Source of the DNA: Mesaphorura yosii
Taxonomy: Eukaryota; Arthropoda; Collembola; Poduromorpha; Tullbergiidae
Direction of reading: 5' to 3'
NCBI GenBank assembly: GCA_009869945.1
Contig: WIXG01000018.1
Span: forward strand, 62,001-126,000
Length of the DNA stretch: 64,000 nucleotides
The notes under the pieces were generated by a model. It was not told the DNA's origin, made no database searches, and saw only the letters and a list, made by a program, of their open reading frames with translations. Shown here in pieces: positions 39,636 to 54,000 of this stretch. Position numbers and translations under genes: made by a program. Each line of letters starts with the position of its first letter. The first letter of the stretch is position 1.

Positions 39636-40622
39636 TGCACAATCTAAAAATAAATTGTGGGTACACACACTCGAGATGTCTGGCTGAGTAAATTTTCTGA
39701 TGCATTACTTTCCCATTCCTGCTAGCGTTGCGATTGTTTTAAACCGAGCTGAATTCATTTTCACGTTCCGGCTTCTTGCATTTGCTGTGGTGTGGCTAGA
39801 TTGTCAACCAAACGATTTCTGTTTGGCAAACATTTCAATTGTGTGCAGTGCGGAGGGAAGCCAGATACGCGGATGACTAGAGACAGGGAATTTTGTCTTG
39901 CCTTTATTTCGCCAACGCAGAGGCAAACCAGTTTGCCGAAGATAATGGAGCTGTTTTCATTATCTGCATGCGCACGGAATAAAGTCGGAGTTCATTGGAT
40001 TGGAGAGTGCTGGAAAGAATGGGAGACTGGGAAATGCCAACATGTGCTGTGTTTATTAGATATCCAGTCAACTATGGCATCGGCATGGAACGCGGCGCGC
40101 ACATATGTTGCACTGTGTTTGGTGTGTGGATGATGTGACTGCACTTCACAACAAAATGAACTCGAGTCTCCGCACGAACCACACTTAAATGAAATCTTAC
40201 TCAGGCGCTGCTTAATGAGTGGCAAAGTCGACTGTTCTCGGAAGGTCGAAAGGAGTGTGGAAGACCTCCCAACAATCCGCAGAGGCACACTGGTTATTTG
40301 AGTATTTATCAAGCACCCCAAGCGTGTGCTATGTTCATTCGGAATCTCTTTGATTTCTTTCTGACCACTTGACCCAGGTTCTCAGAAATAATTTGAGGCG
40401 CATCAGATTTCATTCTCGTAATTTACACACATGCCATTTAAAAACAGGGTCGTCTCTAAAACCTAAATCTGACATTGGATATAGAAAGAAAAGTGAAATT
40501 ATGTATTGGCGTCGCAAATAGAATAAAAATTCGACTGCTTTGGGTGGCATTTTAACATTTCGGGTGAGTGGATCAGCAGCCCCGGTGTCATTTTTCTGAC
40601 CCGGAACTACAGTAGAATCTTT

Positions 40623-40636
40623 GGGGGGGGGGGGGG
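40623..40636 (+). repeat. Poly(G) tract of 14 bases
   Basis: An uninterrupted run of 14 G, the longest G homopolymer I saw in the window, inside the large CSPG4 intron. Such a run can form a G-quadruplex and is also a common place for length errors in sequencing. Confidence 0.9.
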
Positions 40637-41120
40637 TCGAGTGTTTTTATTTTCATAACCGCTTGCCTGCGAAGAAGGAATAAATTCTCCAAATTTTCCG
40701 ACCTGAAACGTTTTCTGTTCGGAAATTGCTACCTACACTGCGTAATACCAAAAGTAATTAATTTCCCATGAAGTTCAAGATTTTACGAACTCAAATTGGT
40801 TGATTTTGGAGTGAAGAAGCAATTCTTATTTAGACAGTGTTTTCATTTGAGGCTTCAACAGAGGAAGTTTCAATACAGCTCAGTCCTTGACTCCTTTGAT
40901 GTCTGCAGTTTTCGTCTCACCTGAGAATTTAATTATAATTCCTGCCTCCTGGAGCGAAGTCAATAATTTCTTACGTGTTGATTAGGCCAGACAGCCTCAG
41001 AGACATGTGGACTGTGCAAATGGAGTCTATGTTATTCTTGACGATGGAGACAAGAGGAAAACGAGGGATCAATTATTCCTCGCATGATCATGCACTCATA
41101 TCAGCATCAACGTGCATCGC

Positions 41121-41134
41121 GTAACGTAACGTGT
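41121..41134 (+). repeat. GTAACGTAACGTGT repeat, copy 2
   Basis: Identical to the word at 39622-39635, about 1.5 kb away, with unrelated flanks (CGC before, CGTGCC after). Confidence 0.4.
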
Positions 41135-41986
41135 CGTGCCGTAAAGTCGTTATGATGGTTAGTATGCATGAAGGAGCTCTAACTTTCTTGAAGATCGTAA
41201 AACCCTGCGCGCTGAAAGTGGAAGGAAGGGTTTATTTATAGTGTGTGTCATACTCACGTTACTCACTCACTGCCTGCCAAGCTGCCTGTCGCGGTCTCTG
41301 CACTTCACAAAAGACACACGTCAATTTCCTAAAGCAATATAAAGTCTTTCATTTACTGTTTATTTCTTTCCTTTTATGAGCATACATAACAAGACAAAGA
41401 TAATTTCAGTTTCAGTAGATAGCAATCTACGAAGTCAGTTGCGAGCAGTGAGCATGTGCCAGGGTCGTATAATTCATAAGGCACCGGCTACAGGCTAGCG
41501 AAATATAAGTGGCAACGTCTCGAACTCGTGCTGATTGTCATCGGCCGGTGAAACTGAATCCGGGGCTCAACTCCAAGCATAAATTGATGACTCAACACTA
41601 TTTCAAAATTTAATTTCTGATCGCTGCTTTGGGATTCTAAGGATTTCGAATTCGAGAGTCAAGTACCACACTTCGTGCCGTGCGCGCTACAGAATCGGAA
41701 GGACAGAAGGGACAACTCCACCCAACTTGAGAAGAGCATCTCACGAAATGAAACCGTTCAGAAACAGGAGCCCATTTCTTAAACAGACGCACATGAGAAG
41801 AAGAATTCTCCTGAGGATCGCCTGCCTGGCATCTTCTCGTTCGTCTCTTCTCTCCTGACTGGCTCCGCTCTCCAAGATTGCTCTGCTGGCTCGATTAAAA
41901 GTATAAAGTAACTGGAAAGGATGCGTACATCATCAGCTCTGCTAAAACAAGAACAACGCATATGATGTGATGTTTTCCTTACAAAT

Positions 41987-42000
41987 TCAAGTGCACTTGA
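41987..42000. promoter_or_regulatory. Palindromic NK2-type site TCAAGTGCACTTGA
   Basis: A perfect 14-base inverted repeat made of TCAAGTG and its complement CACTTGA. This heptamer is the known core site of NK2-class homeodomain proteins (Tinman/Nkx2). More CACTTGA copies lie at 37887-37893, 40366-40372, 42695-42701, 43156-43162 and 49479-49485 in the same intron. Function is inferred only. Confidence 0.4.
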
Positions 42001-45000
42001 GTGCGTGTGCCGTGCCAGCGCTCCTATTTTTTGTTGCTCCTAAACACGAAAGAAAGAGAATTGAGTTCTCGAAATAAAATTGTGAGACTCACTCGCAGCC
42101 AGCCAGGCTGACATTTGTTTCATTATTTTCACTCAACTCCGAGTTTATGGAACAAAGGCTGGAGCCTGACTGGAATTGGCTTGAGTGGGTAACTGGAGAC
42201 TCATTCATGTCTTTCTGTAAGTGCACGCGCAGGCAAGGCTCCTGATTTGTAAGAAAATAGGAGCAGGACTCACTCATAACACTCCAATAGGGTTGGCTCT
42301 CCGAAATCTTTTAAAATGTAAAACTTATTTATGAGTTTTATGAAAACATTGAACAGGTTTTTAGGTTTTAACTTTAAGCAAAGTGCGTACTAAAATTGAC
42401 AGACAAGTGTGAGTGAATATGGTACTTTTTAGAAAGACTGCATGCATACTAGACAAAAACCATATTCATGGCGGCAGAAGCTGGGCATATATGGTGGATG
42501 TAACTACCTTGTTAGTTAACTTCTGTCACTTCTCCTTCGGGATGTTATCTTGAGCTAAACGGCTTCGGCTGCTTGCGGTGTTTTTGTTTCACGCGGCGCT
42601 GTTTTGAATGCATGGCATTATTGAATACACCAAACTGAAGGCGTCGAGGCATTGTGGACCTTATTGTAAATCAAATCATTTCAAGTTCCAAGTTCACTTG
42701 ACCAAGAATTAAATGGTTCGTGGAGTTCGTGGCCGAAGCATTCGTGATCAGTTTCCTCCGTGCTAGAAGCCGCTTGAACCGTTCAGTTTTCTGCATCTTT
42801 CAGGAACTGAGATGTTTCAAAGTGTCGTAGTCGGGATGTGTGATTTGGATATGCTTGCTGTTTATCAAAACATGCACTGATTTCAGTGCCTGTTGCAAGT
42901 TTAACTCAATACTTTGTTCAGTCAATTGCAATTTAGTTTTTCCTCGTCCCTGCTCAACGCGGGCTGCTTTTGCTCTGCCTGGCTTCCTATGCATGGGTTG
43001 AATAAAAAATTGAGTTACGTATATTTATGCGACACGTTGGCTTGGCTCTACAATCCGTGCGTTCAAGGAACGGACCGAATGAAGCGGAAGCGGATACAAA
43101 AGTCAAGGCTTTCAATCAAACTTGATTTTCAATAAACGGAAGTGAGTTGTAAACACACTTGACTCGAACAGAGTTGGAGTTGGTGCGAACTCTTTAATAG
43201 TCAATAAAATGGAACAGATTTTGTAAGTGAAATCACGGGGAGCACTTGGACCGGTGGTGACGGTTTCGGATGGAAGCGAGCCACAGAATTCGGCTCCTCG
43301 TATTTTCGTTTTATCAGTCAATCATATTATGATAACTTAAAAAGAAGCCAAAAAGTGAAATTCGATTTGGAAGGCGAAAATAGCAAAAAATAGTTTCTAA
43401 GAAACGGAATTCTGTCTGGTCTGGCCTGCAGCCACCCGTTCGTTGCTTATCATTTTGCATTGGCGTGCTGGGAATTTCCAAGTTCCATTTCCACATATTT
43501 TGTTACAATTCGCTTTCATCCTTGTCCTTTGTTTCTGCAATTCACCAAAGTGCTTTGAAGAAAATGTGCTCCAGGCACAGGTGAATGTTGCGAAGAAACA
43601 ACAAAAGCACTTTTTTCAATTCATTTCCGTCAAGTCTTCAGCAGTTCTTCAGCTTGAGGATATTCTTGTCCCTTCCTGCTCTGTGTTTGTGTATCGTTTG
43701 TTGATTTCATTCCGACGAGTTCGTGATGAGCTCTTTGTTTTAAATGATCCAAATCGAATTCTCTGATTGCCCTGCTGGACTTTGGTCAGGCAACTCCTGA
43801 AAAATATCCCGAGCCAATCCATCATTAAAAATCAATGTCGATAAGAGTTTAATGAAGAAGTAGATTCTCTTCGTTGTTAGCTTTCTGATGATTGGCACGA
43901 AGTCTAATCCGATGGAGTAAATTCCCGCAGTCTCGCCTGGAGCTTAACCCAATTTTTGCAAGTAACAATTTTACGATTGCCACTTCCATCGAACCAGAAA
44001 GAAATAATTGAATGCTTGGCGCTTGTTCTCAGCCTCCACGAACAGCAACCGGTTTATGATTCAAATATTTTACGACTTTATTTGATTGAATGTGAGAGTG
44101 AGTCGTTGCTCCTGATCCACATTATCTATCACATGGAAACCGCTTTCTGTGCTTTCTCAAGTTTGTACCGCGTGCCTTATTGATTTTAAACATGTACAAA
44201 GTTTGGGTCCACGAAAAGCTGTGTGGTCTATCGTGGCTGGTGGCTCCTTTCAAGTTCTTTTCTATCGCAGGCATGATAAATTTCGAGTCTAAAGATCCCA
44301 CTTCATAATGATACATTGCACGTCGTGAAGCAAATTACAGTTCATTGGCTGGGTCTCGGTCTTGGCAAAGTTCAGTTCGCTCGAGTCGACGAGCGAGCGA
44401 GACTGTGAGAAAATATATGGCTGGTGGTTGTCGATTCGTCGTTTTGTATTTGTAATTCTAAACGAGCTCCGCGTATTTGTATCAGAATGTCTCCGGTTGC
44501 AGAAGAAGAATTGCAGTCTTTATTAGAGGCCAGGCTAGACCAAACGTTCATCGTAGTTTGTATTCTACTCCATTTAACCCGAGCTGTTTATTAATTATTC
44601 TGCAATTTGACTCTGGCCTTTCATTGTCCAACTCGAACAGCCAGCCATCAGATTCAGTTCAGACTGCCCATTTGCGAATAGCAAACACTAAACACGAGCC
44701 GAAATTAGTTGCGGCATGCCATCCATGAGCTCCGTGCACAATGGCTCAGTCTGGAAGCTGTTCGCTGTACGACACATCAACACCAAACAGGAGCTCGTTT
44801 TACGGAGTATTGAATAGAATGCAACAAATGCTCTCAGGGCCACGAGTAACCTCTCGTATTCAGACCATAAATTTGCTTTCCTTCACCTCTAATAAATAAC
44901 TTCACGAAACATCCCAACTTTTTAGACATTCATAAGCTCAAGTCAAAAATGAATTATTAACGAAACAGTACAGAATTTACGATGAAATGTGTGCGAGTTC

Positions 45001-48000
45001 GAATGGGAACGTGAAATCTCAAATACAAAAACTATTAATCAACCCGTGAATGAGACTGCTGTACTTTCTCCAGTTACAGCGGCTGCTTGATCCTTACATC
45101 AGACTATCGGCAACCGACTCAGCCATTTCGCATTTTGCATAAATTTGAACCCATCCACCATCAGACTCGTGCTCTTTCAAATTACGGTTTGTACATCATA
45201 ATGTCGATCGCGTCCTGGCCCTGGCGGTGGTGAGTTTGCCGCTTGGAATCTGGAGCGCGTCCAAATACCGTTAGCGATAACAATGAAGGATGTTTGGCTG
45301 CAAAGACTAGTTAGTGAAGCGTGCAGATGTCCACATCCAGTGTAGCAAAGTTGAGTTGATCCGAAAATGCTTTTATGCGTTGTTTTCTCTGCAAGCTTGT
45401 TTTCTCTCCAAGTCGTGCTTGGAGCCGGACCATGTCATTCATATAATTGGCAGGAAAGGATTTCTGTTTTCGCTTGTCTGTGTAAAGTGAAAGCAGCAGC
45501 CAGCACTATGCGTGAAAGAATTGCAGCAAGCTAACGTTTTAATAGGATTCTGCAGTAAAATGTGCCATTGCCATTACTGAAGTGGCCGCCTCAATCGTAC
45601 TAACGCGTTGCGCTTTTATGGGACTTGGTGAGAACAAAACAATGGAGCGGATGAGGGAAAATGTATAGACGTTAGGCATTATGAGTTTAAGTAATTTGAT
45701 ACACTGTTTCTTCGTTTGTTGTAACAAAAGCTTCCTTGCTGCTGGAATAACAGGTCCGTGTAGCTTGTTATGTCATCTTCTTATTCCTTCTTTTGTGTCC
45801 TAAGAACTGCTGGACGAGGTATGCCATATGCTGACACTGCTTTCAACTCTTTTCCGCTGATGACTCCAAAAATGCCTTGCCTTTTTCTTTGCCATTTCGT
45901 GCCCTGTGAGACGATAAAGCAATGAGAGAGTGTCCAAATACTCTCCCACAGGAAAACCTCGCACAGCCCACGAAGCAAGATAGGAAAGTTCGTATATTTG
46001 GAAATAGGCTGCTAATTGCATGATTCAGCAGAAAGTTACTCGATTTCTGACATTGATTATTATCACCGTGCGCTTGCTTGGTCTAACACGCCACCGGATC
46101 CCCGACACGATGACCACACGGGTTAATTCGATATTCAATCAATACACACTTGCAATATCGCAGTCCATACAACCACCATTCTATGTTACTAGTTCACGGA
46201 ATTCAAAGGTGAACAAGGGAGAAAAACGGAAGGGCCGTGGTCGAAATCAGAAAAGAATTATACTTGACTGCGACACAGCGATTGGCTGTTTATATGTTTC
46301 TGATTTAATGTTTATTCAGCACGGAGTGTGTCATTCGCTACGCACTACGCAAAATGCAAAATGCTACCGTACACTTTGTTTCCTTCTGAGACGGGTGCAT
46401 AATCCTATTTAGATTGAAATAACTTTATTTACTTAAGAGATAATGTGCTTAATTTTGCTTTTACTTTCATTATATTCTATTATCATATTTTCGTTCTTGT
46501 CGTTCATTGTCGTGCGTTCGCTCTAAAATAAACCCATTAAAGTGTAAACTTTAGTCTCGTGTCCTCTCCCATTGTTTTACACTGAATACGATTAAAGCAA
46601 AGCATGCAGCTTGTTTTCTTCTTCTTTCTCCCACTATTTATTTATGGCACGCGTACACGTTTCTTGTTGGTTTCCCTTTTCTTATGTAAATTCTCAACTC
46701 GACTTGGTCATGGTTAAATCCGTCTACTACGCAGAACAACATTGCTGATAATTAGTTTAAAACTTTTGCATTCTCTCTGCGTCTCTTCCGTTTAGTATTG
46801 CATGAGCAACGGGAGCTCTTAATATACGTGAGCATTTATACAACCTTTCATTCCGAAAAGGTGTAAGCGTAAGACACTGCGTGCACCATGCACGCAAGGT
46901 GCTTGAATAAGAGCTTTTCAATTTATTGTTTTCATTCAACATTTACGTCCCTACTTGCAACTTGCAACACCTTTCGTCTTTCTTCTTTCCTGTGTAAAAT
47001 GTCTCTGAGAACAATGTACCTGACTTGTAACCATTATGACATTCATTTAATTAGACCTTGGATTTCAATTTAGTTTCACCTACACACATGGTTCATGGTT
47101 CATAGAGCGTTGCCTTTTGTTCAGTTCATTTACACCATTTGTTAATCACAATCCCAAGGCAAGACTTTTTCATTGCTTGTAAGGATCAACTCTATTGACC
47201 CTTGCCCCACACGCGGAGTTGAAATTACCATTGTCTGTCGTGTAGTGTATCGCAGTCCGGCAGCAACAGCAAAGATTCCGGTCCAGCAGCCGTAATCCGG
47301 CATGAGGCAGATCGTGAATCATGGAGCATGAAATTTCACTTCCTTTGACGATCCATTCTCACAATCCTGGCCTAACTGCCACTCCGTAGTCTGGCGCAAC
47401 TTGGAAAGAATTAACTGGGATGTTACTACGAACATTGTGTAAATGGTTCGTGTATTGCAGTACACACGGAAGCTGTTTCGTTGATCTCCTTGTAGTCTAA
47501 CGTTGCATTGCTCAGAGGACAGCGACAGACACAAACTATGCTCGTGATGCATTACAGTTTTATTTCGTGTTTGTTTGCCATTGCGAGTGCCTTGTAGTCC
47601 AACAAAAAGAATAAAGCAAAGACAAAGGGCTACAAAACTTTTCATGTTACACGAAGAAACTTATTTCCTCTTTCGGAAAATCTGAGTCGTTGGTCCGATT
47701 TATCGTGTTTCAATGCGTTCACCCGAGAAACCGGAGAGGATTTGGTTTGAACGGGCCGCAGTTCTTATTCTATCAAAGCGAAAGAGAGAGGACAAAAATG
47801 TAATACTCAAGTCATCGGAGATTATGTAAAGACTAAGCGTATGACTGCTAAACAAAGCCAGATTGCTCTCCGTATTGCCAGACACCATCCATTTCCACTT
47901 GGTAGGAATCGGTGTTCGTATGTCCACGTCCACGATGCGGAGAGAACGTACGAGTTGCCTGCCAGCCGAGCGAAAGACGGGAGTCGACCAAGTGAAGCTG

Positions 48001-51000
48001 AAGCTGACATAAATGTTATCTGCCACCACAACGTAAACGTACAAATGTACAAAATGTGATCTGGACTTGGACTGAAACAAAACGACACGACACGATGCGC
48101 ATAACAGTTATGTATTTGTTATGTGACACTGTGATGGCGACGCAAAGAAAGAGGGAGCAGATACCCACTATCAGCAGTGCTTTCTGGAGTAACGCTAACT
48201 GCCGTTACCCGTCTGTTCCCTAATGCAATGAAACGTAATGGACGCTGTTTATACGTTTCTGCGTATTCTTCCGCACAGTATCAATGTCTCCCCCGAGTGC
48301 CTCGTAAAGATGTATGAAGTGGAATAAATGGAAACGAGTTTAAATTTTTGAAAATATTATTATTTCGCAGTGCCATGCAAGCAGATTCGAATCGGGGAGA
48401 CCGCATTACGCATTTAGTGTTTGCCTTTCAGATCAGATTTTCTAGCACGAAAGGCGAAACACGTGAAACACCTGCTGAACTTTCTCCGGAGGGCTTACCC
48501 TCCATTTCTTTCAATTGCAGGCTGTGTGCGAAGTGGGCCCAGAAATTATTACTGTAATTTACTTCAAGACTGCATGTTTGCTTCTTGTCAGCTGAAATAT
48601 GTCGTGGTTTAATTGCGCACGTATTTTAATTAGCGTTTCAACGGGGCATATGTTTGTTAGTGCTTTGGCAAAGAAGTGGAATGCAGATGTGAAAGTCAGA
48701 TGCTAGGAAGGAGTGAGTAAAAGTGGTGAAGCGATGTAATTTGTAGAAAACAATGGAATTAAAGTGGCAAACAGATTCAAGCCTTCCAGTTGGGTGAAAA
48801 CGTTAGGTAGGGAAAGTAGGCTCCGAATGTAGGTAGCATACCTGAGAAGAAGTGCATTTGAGTGAATGAATAATTGAATGAAATTATGTAGAAACGTCTT
48901 CCCTGCTCGGGCACTTTGGGCTCTCTCTGTTTTAGTCATTTCTGAGTCTGCCACTCGGTTGGCTGGTGGGCTATCCCAGCGTCTCGCATACAATTATGAT
49001 GTTTTGCTGTTCGCTACAGCTTGCAAGTCTAACTAGCTCTTGCCTTCACGATTGTTGCTAAATACTGGTTCCCACGAGACGAGCTTTGCCATTTGCCGGG
49101 AATGCAGATTATGGGCTTCATATGCTTCAGACTCAGCCTAATTTTGAAACTTAAATATCCTCTCTCCTTCGCAAACATTGCTCCGTGCACACGGATCTGT
49201 GCCAGTCAAAAAGCGCAAACTTTTGGCAGCTTTATTAACTTGGTGCAAATATATGCGTACGAGAACGAGTGACTATAATTTATACCCAAGATGTCCCGCG
49301 CTGGGAGTCCATAACAGCAGCTGAAACCACATGCACGCTTCACGAGTGTGAAGATACAATCAAATTAAAAGCAGACTGGTGCTTTTTCCTTTGTCTCGTG
49401 TTTCATGTCTCGGTTTTCGATTTCTGGATCCCAGAACAAATAACGCATTAGTGTATTTGGCGAAGAATGATTAGCACGCACTTGAACAATGTATCCAGAT
49501 CCACGCATCCATGCGATGTCGGTGTCATGGACGGACGTGAAATATTGTGAGAGATACAATTTATGGAGAACGTGTGCACGACAATTCCGTGTTGGCTGTT
49601 CACTTGTGTAACTGGACCGCGTTTGCAAACACTGAATGAGGCTTTTCCAATATCCTCACAATTGGTATTGCGATGAACGAACCGAATCCAGCTGGGTCTC
49701 GCGCTGAAGTGAGGCCCATAAATTACTAAATAACCATTGGCACCAGCCACCGAAGCAACAAAGTTGGCTGGTTACTTGTTTAACCTTTCACACTATACAA
49801 AGCCGGTATTTCTCTTCTCATGCGTTGGGATTTGTAAACGATAGGAATAGAGTGTTCAATACAGAATACAAGGTACAGAACGAAATTTGATCTCAAGCAA
49901 TCCAATTTAGAAGGTGTGAATTTTTACACTTCAGAAATGTAACCGCAACAGAATAAACTAAAAACTTAATGACAATGTAATTGAATAGACTGAGGTAATT
50001 TTTCTCGACTTTGACGTCTGAAATATATTTTCGTCAGTCTATATTAACTTTTTTGCTTAGGAAAGTTAAGTTGAGCAGTTGCTGGCTTGAATTACAGCGT
50101 AGTGAAGATGAGAGAAATTCAGGTTTAAAAGTTCTTTTATTTCATTCGTTTGAAAGCATAGCCATAAGTGAAAAGTTAAAAGAAAAGAGACCAAGAGCGA
50201 CCAAATTTTGTGCTGTGTGGATGTTAGCGGCAGTTTGGAATATTGTAGTGAATTTGGAGATATTACATATATTATAATGACGTTTTGAGAAATGGCACTC
50301 AATGTGTTGAGCACTACAATTTCGTTATTCGTTGTGTGTATCGCGCCGACATATCACCCATAACCAAGAAAATCACTTGGACTGAAACTGAAATTTGGCT
50401 AGAACAGGAACAGCAGCTCAGATCGTTTCTGTCTTTATGCTTCATGCGTACGCGAAGACAAAAAGTCACAGTCCAATGAAATCAAATGTGCGTAGTAAAT
50501 TGTGTATGGAAATTAAGTTGAGAAAAGTTGAAGAAACTAAATACAGGATCTTGGTTTTTTCATTGATCTGTAGGCTGCTATGATTTCCTTGTTTCCGGCA
50601 GCCAAGAATGAGGAAAAACTTTCGCTGAGCTGTTATTCTGGTCTTGGACTCGTGTTCACAGTTCGAACTGACATGGCCGTAGCGAAAATGGTCGTTTCCT
50701 TTTTTGGTTTGTCATCCGGCGTCTCGTCACTTTGATCTACGACATGAAGAACGACTTGCCAACGCCGAGCTGTTCTTTTTTCACGAGGCAGTCGCGTGTG
50801 CCTTTTGTTCTTTGATTCTTTGGCTCAATTCAAGACTGGACCGCGTCCAGCCTGTTCTCTATGATATTATTTCGCTGATCAAACAATTTTACTTTCGGTC
50901 TGCGAAATGATTGATTTGGTTCCTTTAGAATAAACCGTCGGAATCTACATGAATAAAAGTTCATAGAGATTTGATCTCGAGACCAAAGGACTCTAATTTT

Positions 51001-54000
51001 TCTGCACTGATTTGACAGTATGCCTGAATTACACTGCAAGGCTGCACGCTTGTGCAAAGGATCTCGATACCATAATAATCGCACTAAGGAGTCCAAATTC
51101 AATTTCAGACTATTTTGGATTGAGATTCCTTTCATTGTCATGTGAGAAGCAAAGCGTTTCTCCATCGTGATTCGTGAACCAAGAGTTTATTCACATGCGA
51201 TGTCATTTGGCATGCGATTGCACATTGGAAACGTATTAATCAGTAAAATGTGCACATACTTGTGGGGTTTGGTAACAAAGCTTCGGTTCTTTCAATTTCA
51301 AGTAAATTAAATCAGCCCGGCGGATTTTTCTCGCTTTCTTCGTATTTCTTCCAACTCTGCGCTTGACTAAACACTGCTGCTTTCGGATGCAAGATGCAAC
51401 GGCGACGATTAATGAGAGACTTTTCCTAGTCACGCATCCACTGAAATTAAAATCACGAACGTATCGAGCTGGCACTACAGCAGCGCAGCAGAATCCGTTA
51501 ATAGTGAAAGCTTTTTGTGGAAAATGAAGAAGTGTCTTGTACTCAAATCAAGTCAAGGCATTGAACAGCATTGTTACTTGTTCCGAATTCTGAGCGCACA
51601 CGTTTCGCCCATAATATTAATGGAAGCCGGCGCATTGTAAGCCGGCAGCCACTGCAACAAAGGAAAGTGGCTGGGAAAGAATAGAAAAAAAACTTAAGAG
51701 TGAGCTGTGAGTGGAGAATGAATCAAGTCGAATGAACAAAAGGGAGTCACATATCCATGACTTTCGCCTTTTATTTTGATGGACGAATGTAATTTGCATA
51801 AATTCTCTTGGCTGTCGTGCTTTGCATTGAATTGAAACCATTTACTTATCTCTGCGATGCGATTTTCTTAATGTTACGATTCGAGCTCGTGCGGCAAGAA
51901 GGTAGACATTCTTTTTGTTACTTCTTGTGCCGCTTTCGCATCTGTGCGAGTCGTCGGAACAAAAACTGAGACGGTATATTTGCATATGGAGAAAGGTTAA
52001 TGTCTGCGTCTTGCTACCTCTTCTCTGAAAACGCACCGGTTCTTTCTTTTTCTTCCGCATTTTATTACAATTACAAGGACTTGAAGAAAGTGCACCCACA
52101 AGCGCCCGCCAGCTGATGCTATCTAAACTCGAATTATAAATCAATGTGCTTGATTTTTCTTGCGAGCCCGGCCCTGCTCTCATCCGCTGCTGAGCAATTC
52201 TCATTAAATTAAGGTCCATTAAGTTTAGTTGGTTGAAAGCAGGCAATTCATTAAAAAATTCCATTGTGCTGAATGCGCCTGCCAGAAACAATGAAGAATC
52301 GTTGCGTTTATGTTTCTGTTTCTAATTTGTTCGTCAAATGGGACAGACTTAATTTCATGATTCGAGCTTGCTCTGCCACAATTTAGCGTGAGTAACGTTA
52401 CGTTTCGTAAACTCCGTACGCACATTTCTATCTGATGTGGTTCTCGACAAAAGGATCTCAGCAGTTTTGCTTGCCTTTGTCGATCAATCACTGCTCTCCC
52501 TTAATGAGAACAAATCATTCTCTCAGTTACTGAACCCTCAACAAAAGTTTCTGGCTTGATGAAAACAACAAGACAAACAGAATTCTGAGTTTGGCCCAGA
52601 ATTCTGCACACAAATGGTCTCATTTTTCTTGATTACATTTGCTTATTTGCTTTAACTAAACCTTTTGGCTCTTGGCTTGGCTCGTGGAGAGAAATTTTTG
52701 CCAGATCAAACTTTTCTTTTAACAAGGAATTTTGCGAATTGGCGCGAGTGAAAAGTTAGTCATAATTTAATCAGAGAACCCTTCTAATTATGGGTTAGCC
52801 ACAACTAGAAACAAGTCCTCGTGTGAAACGCTCAAAGAACCGAGCACTTGCTGCCAGCTAATGATCGAGTCCCGTCTGCTCTTCATGCCAGCGCAGATTA
52901 CTAGAGGATGAAAGTCTGTTCAGGCCGCGTGCTCACACTCACATCGGAATATTGCATTATGATTCTATTAATAAAATATACGTAGAAGGATTATTCGTGA
53001 TAAGATTTCGTGTCTACACGCGTCGAGTCCTCACTTGTGTTATTGCGATTGTGAGTTCGTCACTAAAGACAATATTTTCCTTCTCCTCTCTCGGTTGTAA
53101 AAATCGTGCTTCACGGGCAGTACAAATGTTATGAGAAGCTTTGCTCGTACGCGCTTTCCATTTTTGGATGCGGATCAAATGTGAAGTTGTGCTCAGAATT
53201 AAGAAAAAGGATTTCATGAATGGTGAATGGTCGAGAAAGAGAATACAGAATAGAATTATAAGCAAAGAGAAAGGCACGCGGCAGCGTGAATACAAATGAA
53301 AATCTGATGGTGGCTTTACTGCTGCTTTCTGCCTGCCCGGTTCGTCGATATTTCAGGCAGGATGCAGTTCAGGATGAGACTCTCCAGCACAAGACAGAGG
53401 AGCGAACTCACTTTTACTTTTTAAGCATTAGGTATTATATTGCTGGTTAATATGAACGCGGGAAATAGGTTAAGAAGCGCGGTTAATGCATCTGCTGCGG
53501 CGTCGGCTTCGGGCTCGCGGTTTCCGCACAGCGACAGACCCAAAGTGTATGAAGAAGTGGTGAAGATATCTGGGAGGACTTTCTTTGAGCTGAGCAGATA
53601 TTTCGTCTGAACTTTCTCGTATTAGAAGTTGAGGAAGTGTTTTGCAGATTCACGGAGCTGAAGCCGGAGCTGCCTGAGTTTAGCAGTTTCTCATTGAGTT
53701 CATCTGGTTTTAGGGTTCTGCATGTCCTGAGGGGATCAAAATAGTTTTATCTACTAAAGCTGTTTCTTGACTACTCCTGTAAAGCTAAAGCTAAGTGCTT
53801 CCAACTTGTATTATTTATTGAATCCTCAGGAGAAAATCTTCCTTCACACTTTGTTGTCCGCTGTTCTTAGTTGTTGCGTGTAGTATAAATGAAAATTAAA
53901 TGCTTAGCCCAGTGCGGCATGGATCAAGTACATAGTAGTAGTTCTTCGTGGTAGTGAAGTCTAACCTAATAAAGAAATAACAACAGCGCTAAACTTAATA

